Positions 52,601-60,952 of a stretch of DNA of 64,000 bases are shown piece by piece. Numbering within the stretch: the stretch's first letter is position 1; each line of letters starts with the position of its first letter. The translations under genes and the position numbers were made by a program. The DNA is from Bacteroides oleiciplenus YIT 12058. GTDB taxonomy: Bacteria; Bacteroidota; Bacteroidia; Bacteroidales; Bacteroidaceae. The notes under the pieces were generated by a model. That model saw only the letters and a list, made by a program, of their open reading frames with translations. It had not been told where the DNA came from and did no database searches. The stretch lies in the NCBI RefSeq assembly GCF_000315485.1, contig NZ_JH992944.1:211781-275780 (forward strand). Reading direction: 5' to 3'.

Positions 52601-55440
52601 GGAACATCGAAACGGACAATGGAGTCAGATAACTGAAGTACCTTGCTATCCAGACGCTGTTTGTCGCTGAATATATCCAGCATCACATAAGCGTCTTTAT
52701 AGGAAGTTCCAAAGCAGAACTGTGCCGGATGTCCGGCGTCAAACTCTTCATTACGAGCATAGAACCAAACGTCGGACTTCACCACAGGACGATTATCATT
52801 ATAAGAGAAAAGAACGATTGTCTTATCAAAGTCCACGTTTCTACCCTGGTCGTCTTTAGCTTTCAGTTGCAGTTCATATTCACCGGAAGGCAAATTCTTC
52901 CATTCCGGCAACAGAGTTGCTACATTCGATTCAAAAGTGCCACTGATACGAACCAATGAATCTCCGTTCACTACCTGCACCAGTCGATAATCCCCTTTCA
53001 GAGCTACCGGTTCTCCATTGAGGTTCTTTGCATAGAAAGTAAGACGAATACTGTCATCCTTGCAGATACAGTCTTCGTCATCAACAGAGAGAACCACCGA
53101 ACGACTTCCTGCTGCCAATGATGTTACGGCTGTTTGCGTTTCACCGGCCTGGTTTGTGACGGATGCTTCTATCCAGTAGGTATAATATACGTCGTTATTG
53201 TCTTCTTCATCATCACCTTCCAAACGAACGGGAATAGTAAAATCTCCATCATCACCTATGATAACATCACCGGAAGCAATAGGGATGCCTCCATCTTCAT
53301 AGCCCCACCACCACGAATAAATATTCCGGGTGATCGTATAGTTTAGTTCAAGTCCCTGCAAAGGCACACCGCTGAATGAGCTTGCCTTACCTTTCACCTG
53401 TACACTGTCCCCTACCTGATAGGATGCCTTTTGAGGATCAAATACAATGTCAAAAGTCGGACGTTTATATTCTTCCACGCGTATATTTGCCCAAGCCTGA
53501 CTCTCGCCACGGGAAGCTTCTATAGTGTAGTTTCCATTCAGACAGGCTGTCGGAAGCATAAACTCTGTTGTAAATGAACCGAATTCATTAGTACGCAATT
53601 CTTTTCGGGAAATCTCTCTGCGGTTTACATCGCGCAGAATTATTTCATAAACAGCATTCGGGATAACGTCAGCCGTATCGTTCTTTTGAGTATAAGCTAT
53701 ACCTTTTACATAAACGGTTTGTCCGGGACGATACAAAGAACGGTCAGTCAGTAACTTCAAGTTATTAACCGATTTTTCAGTACCATCTCCCCAGTTCACA
53801 AAAGAACCGGAAGATACACGTTGAAGAGGCATTGACCGATCTGATCCTTTTCTGGCAACCAAAGAACGAATTTTCGAATCTGACTTATATGTCACTTTAC
53901 CAGATGCATTCGTTGTCTTCCGCTCCACTTCTTTATTATCCTTTCCTATGTAATATGTAGAATAGAAAATGACTTCGGCATCAGCAACAGGATTGCCGGT
54001 TTCGGCATCCAGCACCACTACTTCATTATTATTTCCGGGCAGGGCCATCGTCAGCACCTTAAACCGGGTAAGATAAATAAGATTTTCCGAACTCTTCCCC
54101 TCTTTAGCATCAGGAACAATCTGCAATACATAGATACCCGGCTCGTCAGGCAACAAAATGCGGCACGTGCCGGTAGTCAACTGATAATCTTTCGAACGAG
54201 ACAGAGGCAAATGCTCCGTCTTTACTTTATGGGTATATTTTTTATAGAAATCAGAATTAATCTCCGGAATGTCAGATACTGATTCCATAAGAGTAGTACG
54301 ATACAGATTGACCGTAAAACCATCCAGATTCTTATGAGTAACCCGCAATGACAAGGAATCACCGGGATACATAATTTTATTTGTATTCAAGGTCAACTGA
54401 GGTTGCAAGATATTTTCCTTCAAATCACGCAACGCCGAAATGCGCTTGTAATCGGGATACAGGCTGATAGCCTCATCACAAAGCTGCAAAGCTTTCTGAT
54501 TTTCTTGTTCATTGCGATAGTAATGCGCCTTAGCCAGATAAGCTTCCGCACAAACACCACGCTTGGCATAATCTTTTATAATGCGATCCAGCGCACGCAA
54601 GTATTGGTTCGGAGCATCGCTTTCTCCCTTTTTTAATGCACGGGGACGAAACAGTACATCTTCTCTCTGATTGCGCCACTTCATGTAATCCAACATGGTC
54701 AGTACGGTTGCGTCTTCCCGATCCGGCATCTTCCGGTAGGTATTAATCATCTGCCCGTAAATGTCCATGATTTTACTTTTCACAAGCGTATCCGCATCAA
54801 AGTCCGACACGTTTTGCAAAGCTTCAATGGATCGCGATGCCAGCAAATGATACATATCATGGTGATAATACTCACTTGCATCTCCTAAAATAACAAAAGG
54901 AACATAACTGCGTGAGGACGTTTTCAGCAGTTCAACCGAGTCTTTCAGAGTTTCATCGGTATATTTCATAACTTGTTGCATAAACAAGTTGCCGCTCCAC
55001 TCGCGGATATCCTTTGGCAAGGCATCCCCTTCCAAATCGAGCGAAGTACGTTTTCGTAATTCCCAACGGTTACCAGCCGCATAATCAGCATAGATATTGG
55101 CTACCAACGAATGAAGCACAGCACGGCTAACCGTATTCTGTTCTGACTTAGCCCATTGTTCCAATCCTTGCAGATTAACATAGAAACTATCAGGGGTCAA
55201 CATATCCTGATTAGCTCTCCGGCACATGTAGGCTTTTAACATCTGCGGGGTATTTTTTTCTTTCTCCCCCTTTCGGAATATCTCATCCGTCAGTTTAATT
55301 ACGGTTTGTGGCAGGCTCTTCTTTTGTGCCTGCTCCACTTGTTTCCACAACTTATCAAACGACTGCGCATGCAGCATGGGCATACAACCCAGGAATGCCG
55401 CCAGCAGCACTAAACTACAAATTCTTCGAATTCTTTCCAT
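49645..55440 (-). CDS. Alpha-2-macroglobulin-like protein, very large, without thioester motif
   Basis: 1,931 aa. Signal sequence 1-26 (LGCMPMLHAQ; the internal Cys could be a lipobox, less likely). Residues about 30-340 are helical repeats; then MG1/MG2 domains (about 345-660, LTDRSLYRPGQTVYVKGIA is the MG2 hallmark). The A2M core follows (LRTNFAETAFFYPQLRTNAQG, about 1,165), then the helical thioester-domain fold at about 1,370-1,700. The CxEQ thioester motif is absent: the place reads TLSQPRTDNATAWAAAYYAN. Thus it cannot trap proteases covalently. Near 1,090 it has AVVIGYGIAPKSVLTGSV, a segment like the SusC plug. Likely an envelope protein; exact job unknown. Confidence 0.92.
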   Translation of the reverse strand: MERIRRICSLVLLAAFLGCMPMLHAQSFDKLWKQVEQAQKKSLPQTVIKLTDEIFRKGEKEKNTPQMLKAYMCRRANQDMLTPDSFYVNLQGLEQWAKSEQNTVSRAVLHSLVANIYADYAAGNRWELRKRTSLDLEGDALPKDIREWSGNLFMQQVMKYTDETLKDSVELLKTSSRSYVPFVILGDASEYYHHDMYHLLASRSIEALQNVSDFDADTLVKSKIMDIYGQMINTYRKMPDREDATVLTMLDYMKWRNQREDVLFRPRALKKGESDAPNQYLRALDRIIKDYAKRGVCAEAYLAKAHYYRNEQENQKALQLCDEAISLYPDYKRISALRDLKENILQPQLTLNTNKIMYPGDSLSLRVTHKNLDGFTVNLYRTTLMESVSDIPEINSDFYKKYTHKVKTEHLPLSRSKDYQLTTGTCRILLPDEPGIYVLQIVPDAKEGKSSENLIYLTRFKVLTMALPGNNNEVVVLDAETGNPVADAEVIFYSTYYIGKDNKEVERKTTNASGKVTYKSDSKIRSLVARKGSDRSMPLQRVSSGSFVNWGDGTEKSVNNLKLLTDRSLYRPGQTVYVKGIAYTQKNDTADVIPNAVYEIILRDVNRREISRKELRTNEFGSFTTEFMLPTACLNGNYTIEASRGESQAWANIRVEEYKRPTFDIVFDPQKASYQVGDSVQVKGKASSFSGVPLQGLELNYTITRNIYSWWWGYEDGGIPIASGDVIIGDDGDFTIPVRLEGDDEEDNNDVYYTYWIEASVTNQAGETQTAVTSLAAGSRSVVLSVDDEDCICKDDSIRLTFYAKNLNGEPVALKGDYRLVQVVNGDSLVRISGTFESNVATLLPEWKNLPSGEYELQLKAKDDQGRNVDFDKTIVLFSYNDNRPVVKSDVWFYARNEEFDAGHPAQFCFGTSYKDAYVMLDIFSDKQRLDSKVLQLSDSIVRFDVPYLDAYGDGIEYLFTVVKDGNVYSRTVSLRKRLPDKKLTMKWDVFRDKLRPGQEEEWRLTIKTPQGTPAAAEMLATMYDASLDKIYPNRQNFFVDYSRHISIPNWREGYTIWLYYSCNFPMKNWKVPMMIYDRFYDTQSELAEAVVIGYGIAPKSVLTGSVRGMATVQSRAMAKNSADMVAVSDDADTKEVFYEEEMVEAVMAGKADESSTVELRTNFAETAFFYPQLRTNAQGEISFSFTMPQSLTRWNFRGYSHTKGMFTGTLDASAVTSKEFMLSPNMPRFVRVGDKTSIAATVTNLTGKTLKGTTKFILFDPITEKVISTQSHPFTVEAGKTVPVTFRFTVTDKYDFLGVRMIADGGTFSDGEQHLLPVLSNKEYITETLAMPIRGEETRTFSLDSLFNYNSRTATDRRLTVEFTGNPAWYAVQALPTLSQPRTDNATAWAAAYYANSLASYIANSQPRIKAVFDSWRMQGGKKETFLSQLQKNQDVKNILLEESPWLMEATTEAEQQARIATLFDLNNLANGNITALTKLKELQESNGAWSWYKGMPGSRSMTGYITELLVRLPLLTGTKNSDDALSMQQNAFNYLHQQALEEYNNIRKAEKNGAKITTLSYPAMQYLYLVAISGEKVPAANEAAYRYFLSMVGKNLNSNAMGIKAQSAVILQKAGRASEANEFIASIKEHLVQTNERGAYFAFNEKSFLWGTQPISVHVEVMEALRMAGGNDALVEEMKLWLLKQKQTTSWNSSVATADAIYALLCQGSDLLASRGDVRIVLGNKVLETYSPAKTTVPGLGYIKESFAQGSPELRAKSITVEKRDAGIAWGAVYAQYLSPISDVKQQGGELAVEKKLYVERTLPGGKAELQPITASTRLNVGDKVVSRLTIRLDRAMDFVQLKDQRGACFEPMNSISGYRWNSGTGYYVEIEDASTNFFFDSLSKGVYVLEYSYRVARSGQYEAGLATIQCAYAPEYAAHSTSMKVDVE

Positions 55441-55537
55441 GGATACTATTCTGTTAGTCTTTGTACTAACAACAAAGGAAAGGAATAAAGTTTAAACAAA
55501 TGCTGTTTTTTTAATAAAAAACCTTTCAGGAGGGTAT

Positions 55538-55576
55538 AAAAAGAGCGAGGAGTACGTTTCGGGACGTACTCCTCGC
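55538..55576 (-). terminator. Strong terminator of the micropeptide operon
   Basis: A perfect 13-bp stem GCGAGGAGTACGT/ACGTACTCCTCGC with a 6-nt loop, followed on the minus strand by TCTTTTT. It lies 28 nt after the second micropeptide stop and isolates the unit from the A2M gene downstream. Confidence 0.92.
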
Positions 55577-55603
55577 TTCATAAAGTTTAGTTAAAATGCT
55601 TTC

Positions 55604-55696
55604 TTACTTTTTCAGGGTATACCCCATCATCAACATCTCGTTCCGACCTACTTCGGCGAGAATGTTTCTCCATGTTTTAAAAATCTTTTTTTTCAT
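55604..55696 (-). CDS. Micropeptide 2 (30 aa), second gene of a two-peptide unit
   Basis: ATG at 55,696 opens 30 codons: MKKKIFKTWRNILAEVGRNE then MLMMGYTLKK. Preceded by TTTTTAAGGTT, a weak ribosome site. It is basic and amphipathic. It shares KKIFK near the N-terminus and GY(S)T near the C-terminus with micropeptide 1, so the two look like diverged copies. It is followed by a perfect terminator. I recognise no family. Coding status rests on the operon architecture: promoter, strong ribosome site for the first gene, shared motifs, terminator. Confidence 0.5.
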   Translation of the reverse strand: MKKKIFKTWRNILAEVGRNEMLMMGYTLKK

Positions 55697-55757
55697 AACC
55701 TTAAAAATTAAACTAATACCTAAAACTAAAATCTAAATACACACAATAAAAAAGGGT

Positions 55758-55835
55758 TTAATAAATCGTTGAGTAACCCCATACATGTTTATCAGCCTCG
55801 CTGATGTGCTTAAAAATTTTCTTTAACATCTTCAT
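55758..55835 (-). CDS. Micropeptide 1 (25 aa), first gene of a two-peptide unit
   Basis: ATG at 55,835 opens 25 codons: MKMLKKIFKHISEADKHVWG then YSTIY. The start is preceded by AAAGGAGGATAACAAA, a near-perfect Shine-Dalgarno at 8 nt distance, which most genes of this genome lack. The leader runs about 50 nt from a complete promoter. The peptide is basic at the N-terminus and amphipathic. No family recognised; possibilities include a leader peptide, a membrane-active peptide or a small regulator. Confidence 0.55.
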   Translation of the reverse strand: MKMLKKIFKHISEADKHVWGYSTIY

Positions 55836-55877
55836 TTTGTTATCCTCCTTTAAAAAACTTGTTATCCTATTGATTAT

Positions 55878-55891
55878 ATGTTTTACAACAC
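55878..55891. promoter_or_regulatory. Operator-like dyad 1 (ATGTTTTACAACAC)
   Basis: A 14-nt dyad that overlaps the edge of the P1 -7 box and the expected transcription start. It differs from dyad 2 at one base. Confidence 0.45.
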
Positions 55892-55920
55892 AAAAATAAG
55901 ACCTTTGTTCAAGATAACAA
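55891..55920 (-). promoter_or_regulatory. Promoter P1 of the micropeptide unit
   Basis: TTG (55,920-55,918), 19-nt spacer and an exact -7 box TATTTTTG (55,898-55,891) on the minus strand. A second exact -7 box with the same sequence lies upstream at 55,971-55,978 (P2). Confidence 0.7.
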
Positions 55921-55940
55921 GTGATATCAGATGGAAAAAC

Positions 55941-55956
55941 ATGTTTTATAACACAT
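55941..55956. promoter_or_regulatory. Operator-like dyad 2 (ATGTTTTATAACACAT)
   Basis: 16 nt, symmetric at 14 of 16 positions. It lies just downstream of the P2 -7 box, the same relative layout as dyad 1 and P1, 63 nt apart. Confidence 0.45.
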
Positions 55957-55959
55957 TTC

Positions 55960-55973
55960 TTGATCTACATCAA
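55960..55973. promoter_or_regulatory. Crp/Fnr-type palindrome TTGATCTACATCAA
   Basis: Perfect TTGAT-N4-ATCAA, overlapping the P2 -7 box. Differs at one base from the copy at 2,374-2,387 in front of the uronate transporter. Confidence 0.5.
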
Positions 55974-56056
55974 AAATAAGAAGATCAGACAAGGGGGTAA
56001 GAGAAGAAAGAATGGCAGGAAACGGTAAGAATGGCAAGGTAAGAGACAAGGTGGCA

Positions 56057-56152
56057 GAAAAAGAGTGAGGCTATCCTCCGGGGACAGCCTCACACAACAA
56101 CATTTTACTTTTCACAATGGTGAAAAAAGGACTATTCTTCACAGAGTAGTTG
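56057..56152 (-). repeat. 3' UTR repeat copy A, with terminator of surface gene A
   Basis: Near-identical to 62,178-62,277. It contains, on the minus strand, a nested set of stems: ACAAC/GTTGT, CTTTTCAC/GTGAAAAAAG, and finally GTGAGGCT/AGCCTCAC followed by CTTTTT, an intrinsic terminator. The plus strand would encode a 10-codon frame here, but copy B has one more A that breaks it, so the unit is not coding. Between the stop and this repeat lie two further hairpins (11-bp at 56,219-56,248 and 8-bp at 56,167-56,188). Confidence 0.88.
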
Positions 56153-56266
56153 TTATATTAATAAGAAATGTGCCCCGAAAGGCACATTCCATTTAGATTA
56201 TCGATCTAATATCCATGTAAACTACAGTCTTTTTACGGACTGTAGTTTAAGGAAATCAAGTTTCAA

Positions 56267-59200
56267 TTAGTTAACCGGGTCAACTGCAATCTTAACATAT
56301 CCAGTTACTGTACCCCACTTATAGCTTACGGTTACAGGAATCCACATGTAGTAAGTTTCTTGCAAAGTAGACATGTTAGTCTTATAGTTCAATACCCAAT
56401 CACTATCTGTTGAAGAAGCAGCAGTAGTAGTACCCTTAACAGTCAACTTGGTGTAATCAGGTAATGTAACGTCGTTTGCCTTAGCTTGAGCCAAAGTTGT
56501 GATTGTATTATCCGGTGCATATTTATCAGTACCAGCAACCTTCTTCAAGTTAGTGAAGATCTTACTGTTATCCAGCAAACCAGCAGTATTGACAAACATT
56601 GCAGGTGAGAAGTATTCAACAGCATAGAATTCTTCCAAACCTGTAGTTTTCTTACCATCAATTACAACGGCCTTATTTCTCCAGTCAGTCAATGCAATGA
56701 TATCAGTTAACTTCAGATTATCACCCAAATCCTCAGCATCCTTGAAACTCTTAGTAGCAGCTTCAGCCAATGTCAATGGTCTTGAGAAGTTTATATCAAA
56801 CAGTTTAACTGTTATTTGCTCAGACAAGCCTGTAGCAATCAGCTTGAGATTAGTAATCTTCAATGCACCTGTGCTCAACAGTTCTTTCACCTTAGCATTT
56901 TCAACCAATTCAATTGTCTGACCTGTAGTTGTCGGAGCACTAATCTTAGCAATCTCTACTGCACCTATCTTAATAGTCTGCACTTTGTCTGCAGCAGTCT
57001 CAATGGTTACAGCAGCACTTGTTCCACTAGCATTCTCAACCTTAGTGTCCTTAGTGAATATGTACTCAGTCTGTACACAGTCATAGTTACCTGCGGTCGG
57101 CTTATTCGGGTTGAATGTCAAATCAAGAACTTTGTTTGTAGTCTTGAACAATGAGTTCAATTCAGACTTGAAGATACATTCAGTAGGAGTATAGCCTGTT
57201 TCAGGAGCATTTACATTCAATTCAGCTGTTCTATCATCAGACCAATATAAATAGCGTGATGCAGTGATAGTCGGCAATGCAATAACAACCTTAGCAGTTA
57301 CATAAACATCCTTATAAGCAACAGTTTCGCTATTAGTGGTCATATGCAATTCTATTTCATATGTGCCAGGAAGCAATGTGTTGTCTAATGCGTAATATAC
57401 ATAATTATTCTGAGATGTCGCAGAACCGTCAATCCATAAAGTATTAACACCAATATTTGTTCCAGTATAAGCAGCTCCGTCTTTTGTGAACTTCGGAATA
57501 TATGCCGCAGTATACGTATTAACAAATTGGCTCTTGCTCATACCCAATTTATTAAATACTGGATCAAAATCAAAAGCAAGTTTATTATCAACTACTTCAT
57601 TAACCGGAGAATAAGTCTGGTTATTGTATGAATGATAGGTTTGATTTGCTATACCTACTAATGGTTGACAACCTAAAGTCTTAGTACCCAAGTCATATGT
57701 CGGATAATTCAATGTACCCTGAACCATATTAATAACTTTCATCTTCAACAACTTAGTCATCACTAAAGTTGAACCTATATACATTTGAACTTTAACAACC
57801 GGTTCGCGATTGATAGCTGCAGTTATTTCCTGATCGAATGAAACTACACCATCTTCCAGTTTCAAGTATCTGGTAGTCTGGTCAACTTCTGCTTGTTTGA
57901 AGCTTTCTAAAGTAAATTTGAAAGTAGGAGCATCAAAGTTCAAATCCTCCAACAAATACTGACTATTCTTAGATGTGAAGCCAGTAGATGTCATAAATTC
58001 ACGAGCGATACCCTCTACATATTCATTCAAGTCAGTAGTACCAGCAAAAGGAACATCCAAAAGAACAGGTATATTTGCTAAATAAGATTGTACATTAGCT
58101 TCTGCTTTAGTATACATCTGAGACAATTCTTTCAAATTAGGAGTGTCCAATGTTTTTTGACCAGCAGCAGCTCTATCAGCTTCCGGAGTTACGATATATG
58201 ACTTAGTAACATTCAAAGCAATAGCCGTTTCTTCTTGAGGAACAACCATTCTGGCAACAGCTACGTAGGGAGCATCAACAGAACTACCATTGATGTTAGC
58301 TTCATCTTCATTCTTGTTAGAAACACGAAGAGATGCAGTGTTTGCAGCCAGAATATCATCACTATAAGGAGATTCCTCAACTACACCTGCAGGGTTATTG
58401 AAGTCATGTTTGCTAGTGCCAGCAGGAACGTTAGCATATACACTTGGATTATTCCATGCAGATTCAACGTTTGTAGAATACAAAGCAAAGTCTTTTGCAT
58501 TAGCTTTTACTGTCAAAGCACCAGTCTTGCTCGGAGTAATCTTACCCAAGTTCAATGTCGTAGCAGCAGCTCTTGTCATTGCCTTGTACCAAGTACTCTG
58601 CATTGTAAATCCTACAACTTCATAGTTGCTCGGATCTACAGAACCCGGATTTACTTGATAATCGAAGTTTGCCCAACCGTCAACCAAAGTCGTTGCGAAT
58701 TTCGTGTTGGCCAAGTTGTATTCATAAACAGCAGCGCTTTTTGTAGAGTTGTAATCAGTACCGATAACAGGCAAGAATACGATATCTCCCAATTCATCAC
58801 TCTTAACAGAAGGAATATAAGTTAATGAAGATACAAACAAAGCAGAATATTTATTTAAAGCTAAATCGCCATATTCTTTACCGCTAGCATCTTTCAGTCC
58901 TTTAATGATGTATTGGCTATCCGTTTCAGCTACAGTGATTGTGTTTTTAGTTACCCAAGAAGAATTTGTGTTTTCTCTTGTTGTTTTTCCATCAGCAATA
59001 GTCACCTTAATCCAGAAACCATCCTCACTGCCAGTTGTACCCGGTTCATAGTAAATAGTAGGTGCATTCGTTCCAGAGGTAGCGTCACCTTTAGATGGTT
59101 TTCCAGTATCTTTACCGTCAATCCACCAATTGCCATTCTCACCAATTTCCACAACAGAACCAGCAGTACCATTCTCTCCATTGGTTCCATTCGTCCCATT

Positions 59201-59446
59201 GGTCAGTTCGAAAGAATTGCCATTACTTAATGTTACAGTGACGCCCTTATCCGTCTTAGTAACGCCAGTAATAACAGAACCGCCGTCAACCAAGGCATTG
59301 ATTTTGTCAATAGCCGATTTATTGGCATCAATCTGCCCCTGCAAGTTACTAATGTCATCATCGTAGTCCTTGCAAGACGTAAACGTTCCTGTAAAGCCTA
59401 CCATTAAAGCTCCAAACAGGATTGCACTTAGAAATTTTTTGTTCAT
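56267..59446 (-). CDS. Large surface protein A (KDYDDD-type, S-layer-like)
   Basis: 1,059 aa from the ATG at 59,446 (MNKKFLSAILFGALMVGF, then TGTFTSC). Cys 25 followed by KDYDDD looks like a lipobox with an acidic surface-export signal. Then a short coiled coil (NLQGQIDANKSAIDKINAL), a Gly-Asn-Thr collagen-like stretch (GTNGTNGENGTAG) with a WWIDGKDTGK motif, and a long all-beta Thr/Val-rich region ending YKWGTVTGYVKIAVDPVN. This N-terminus is shared with the BT1927-type S-layer proteins of B. thetaiotaomicron, which are phase variable. A longer frame upstream (to 59,500) is 5' UTR. Paralogue of the gene at 62,341. Confidence 0.82.
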   Translation of the reverse strand: MNKKFLSAILFGALMVGFTGTFTSCKDYDDDISNLQGQIDANKSAIDKINALVDGGSVITGVTKTDKGVTVTLSNGNSFELTNGTNGTNGENGTAGSVVEIGENGNWWIDGKDTGKPSKGDATSGTNAPTIYYEPGTTGSEDGFWIKVTIADGKTTRENTNSSWVTKNTITVAETDSQYIIKGLKDASGKEYGDLALNKYSALFVSSLTYIPSVKSDELGDIVFLPVIGTDYNSTKSAAVYEYNLANTKFATTLVDGWANFDYQVNPGSVDPSNYEVVGFTMQSTWYKAMTRAAATTLNLGKITPSKTGALTVKANAKDFALYSTNVESAWNNPSVYANVPAGTSKHDFNNPAGVVEESPYSDDILAANTASLRVSNKNEDEANINGSSVDAPYVAVARMVVPQEETAIALNVTKSYIVTPEADRAAAGQKTLDTPNLKELSQMYTKAEANVQSYLANIPVLLDVPFAGTTDLNEYVEGIAREFMTSTGFTSKNSQYLLEDLNFDAPTFKFTLESFKQAEVDQTTRYLKLEDGVVSFDQEITAAINREPVVKVQMYIGSTLVMTKLLKMKVINMVQGTLNYPTYDLGTKTLGCQPLVGIANQTYHSYNNQTYSPVNEVVDNKLAFDFDPVFNKLGMSKSQFVNTYTAAYIPKFTKDGAAYTGTNIGVNTLWIDGSATSQNNYVYYALDNTLLPGTYEIELHMTTNSETVAYKDVYVTAKVVIALPTITASRYLYWSDDRTAELNVNAPETGYTPTECIFKSELNSLFKTTNKVLDLTFNPNKPTAGNYDCVQTEYIFTKDTKVENASGTSAAVTIETAADKVQTIKIGAVEIAKISAPTTTGQTIELVENAKVKELLSTGALKITNLKLIATGLSEQITVKLFDINFSRPLTLAEAATKSFKDAEDLGDNLKLTDIIALTDWRNKAVVIDGKKTTGLEEFYAVEYFSPAMFVNTAGLLDNSKIFTNLKKVAGTDKYAPDNTITTLAQAKANDVTLPDYTKLTVKGTTTAASSTDSDWVLNYKTNMSTLQETYYMWIPVTVSYKWGTVTGYVKIAVDPVN

Positions 59447-59456
59447 AATAAAAAAC

Positions 59457-59476
59457 TTTAAATTTATAAATTTAAA
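59457..59476. repeat. Perfect 20-nt AT palindrome in the leader of surface gene A
   Basis: TTTAAATTTATAAATTTAAA, a perfect dyad 10 nt upstream of the start codon. The gap 59,447-59,862 otherwise shows no exact -7 box for surface gene A; the best matches (TATTTTAT near 59,545) are poor. A 60-codon plus-strand frame at 59,587 is not convincing. Confidence 0.6.
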
Positions 59477-59862
59477 AAATAAAGAATAATAAAAGTTCAT
59501 ATGTTAATCTTCGCCGTTTTTGAACCGTTACTTTATAGGTAATAAAATACTGTTAATTTCGTTGACAATCAAGCTGTAATAGCGGTATGGAGCCTGTTTT
59601 GTTGGAGATGAGAAAATGTATCAGTATGGATATGCGAAAAGAGGAACTCGTTCCTAAAAAGAGACATACGAAAAAGAAAAAAGAAGATTTCAGAAAGAAT
59701 GAGAAGCTTAAGAATAGGTGTAATACTCTGATTTTCGCACTATTAAGAAAGCAGAAGCGTTTTCAGTAAAGACAACACCTTTCCTCTCCTCAAAGCGCAC
59801 TTTGAAGAATCTGAATATTATGCGACAATACTAAACTGTATTATAAAGATGGACTACATCTC

Positions 59863-60816
59863 TTATACCAAATATCCGCCACTTTTTACAAAAGAAATTA
59901 CTATCCGATTGGCTTCATCTATTTTTTTATTACTAAAGGGCTTCAGATAAGTTTCCGTAACTGCAATAGACGAGTGTCCCATTGCTTCTGAGATGATACC
60001 GGGGTGAATTTCACAGTAATAAGCCATTGTAGCCCAAGTATGGCGAGCTGCATAAGTGCTGAGAGCTGATTTCATGCCTATAGACTGCTTTAGGGCAGAC
60101 AAACGTCTATTAAAACTTCTCAAGGCAGATTGGTATTCCCGATATGCAGCCTCTGAACCTTCTTCACTCTGCAGAATAGGGAACAGGTAAGGCGAATCCT
60201 GATTTCTGTCGGCCACCATACGTATCAACTGCATAACTTCAGGAGTAAGCATCACTGTCAAAGCTCGTCCTGTCTTGCGACGACGGTAAGACAGCACATT
60301 ACCCTGCAAATCTCTCTTATGCAAATAAGCCAGATCAACAAATGGAATACCGCGCAACATGAACATAAGGACAAAAAAAATTCTTGTTTTCTGATTTTCA
60401 GAAAGATAGTTCGTCTCTCGTATACCTATTTCCGCTTCACGAACCAAGTAGCTGATATCCGATGTCTCCAGTGCTTTCTTTCTATCCGCACGCGTACCTG
60501 TGTATACGTGTTCAAACAGTCTTGGTACATACCGGGCATATTTCATATCAACAGCACAGTTGTAGGTGGAACGTATTGCTTTTATATAGGTAGAAACTGT
60601 ATTCCAACTACAATTCCGCTGTCTCAGATGATTTTCGAACCTTTTTAGCAGTGCTGAATTTAATTTACGTAAAGGTAGTGGCTGATTGTTTACAAATGCA
60701 GAAAAAGCATTCGAAGTAGCCTGATAGATATGCGCTGTCCCCCATCGGCTGTTTTCGCGAAGTTCCTCAATAATTATCGAGAACATCTTCTGTAAAGTAA
60801 TTTCATTTCTATTCAT
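59863..60816 (-). CDS. Tyrosine recombinase, Bacteroides DNA-invertase type
   Basis: 317 aa. N-terminal SAM-like core-binding domain (about 8-95) and C-terminal catalytic domain with R155 (MLRGIPFVDL), R258/H259 (TYAARHTWATMAYY; Tyr replaces the usual first His, normal for this family), H281 (AMGHSS) and the nucleophile Y290 (ETYLKPF). The size and the ARHTWA motif match the Mpi/Tsr class that flips promoters of Bacteroides surface genes, rather than a conjugative-element integrase. It is located directly upstream of surface gene A, facing the same way. No clear inverted repeats were found next to it. Confidence 0.9.
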   Translation of the reverse strand: MNRNEITLQKMFSIIIEELRENSRWGTAHIYQATSNAFSAFVNNQPLPLRKLNSALLKRFENHLRQRNCSWNTVSTYIKAIRSTYNCAVDMKYARYVPRLFEHVYTGTRADRKKALETSDISYLVREAEIGIRETNYLSENQKTRIFFVLMFMLRGIPFVDLAYLHKRDLQGNVLSYRRRKTGRALTVMLTPEVMQLIRMVADRNQDSPYLFPILQSEEGSEAAYREYQSALRSFNRRLSALKQSIGMKSALSTYAARHTWATMAYYCEIHPGIISEAMGHSSIAVTETYLKPFSNKKIDEANRIVISFVKSGGYLV

Positions 60817-60952
60817 TCCTAAATAATTTATATGATTTCATTGCGCAATATATATAAAATGAACATGAATATGAAATTCCGCACATGTTGTTTTTATGAT
60901 ACAAAGAACCTCTTCCAATTTAATAACAAGCAAGAGGAGGGTTCCTATCATT

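Noticed and set aside
56113..56145. 10-codon frame in 3' UTR repeat A
   Set aside because: Copy B has an extra A that breaks the frame, so the conservation is not of a peptide.
59587..59769. 60-codon plus-strand frame with many Lys and Arg, between surface gene A and the recombinase
   Set aside because: No -7 box or ribosome site in front, low-complexity basic composition from an A-rich region, and opposite to both neighbours. I do not call it a gene.
59863..60816. Integrase of a conjugative or genomic island
   Set aside because: No att-type direct repeats, tRNA, or mobilisation genes are seen; the length and motifs fit the smaller invertase class better.
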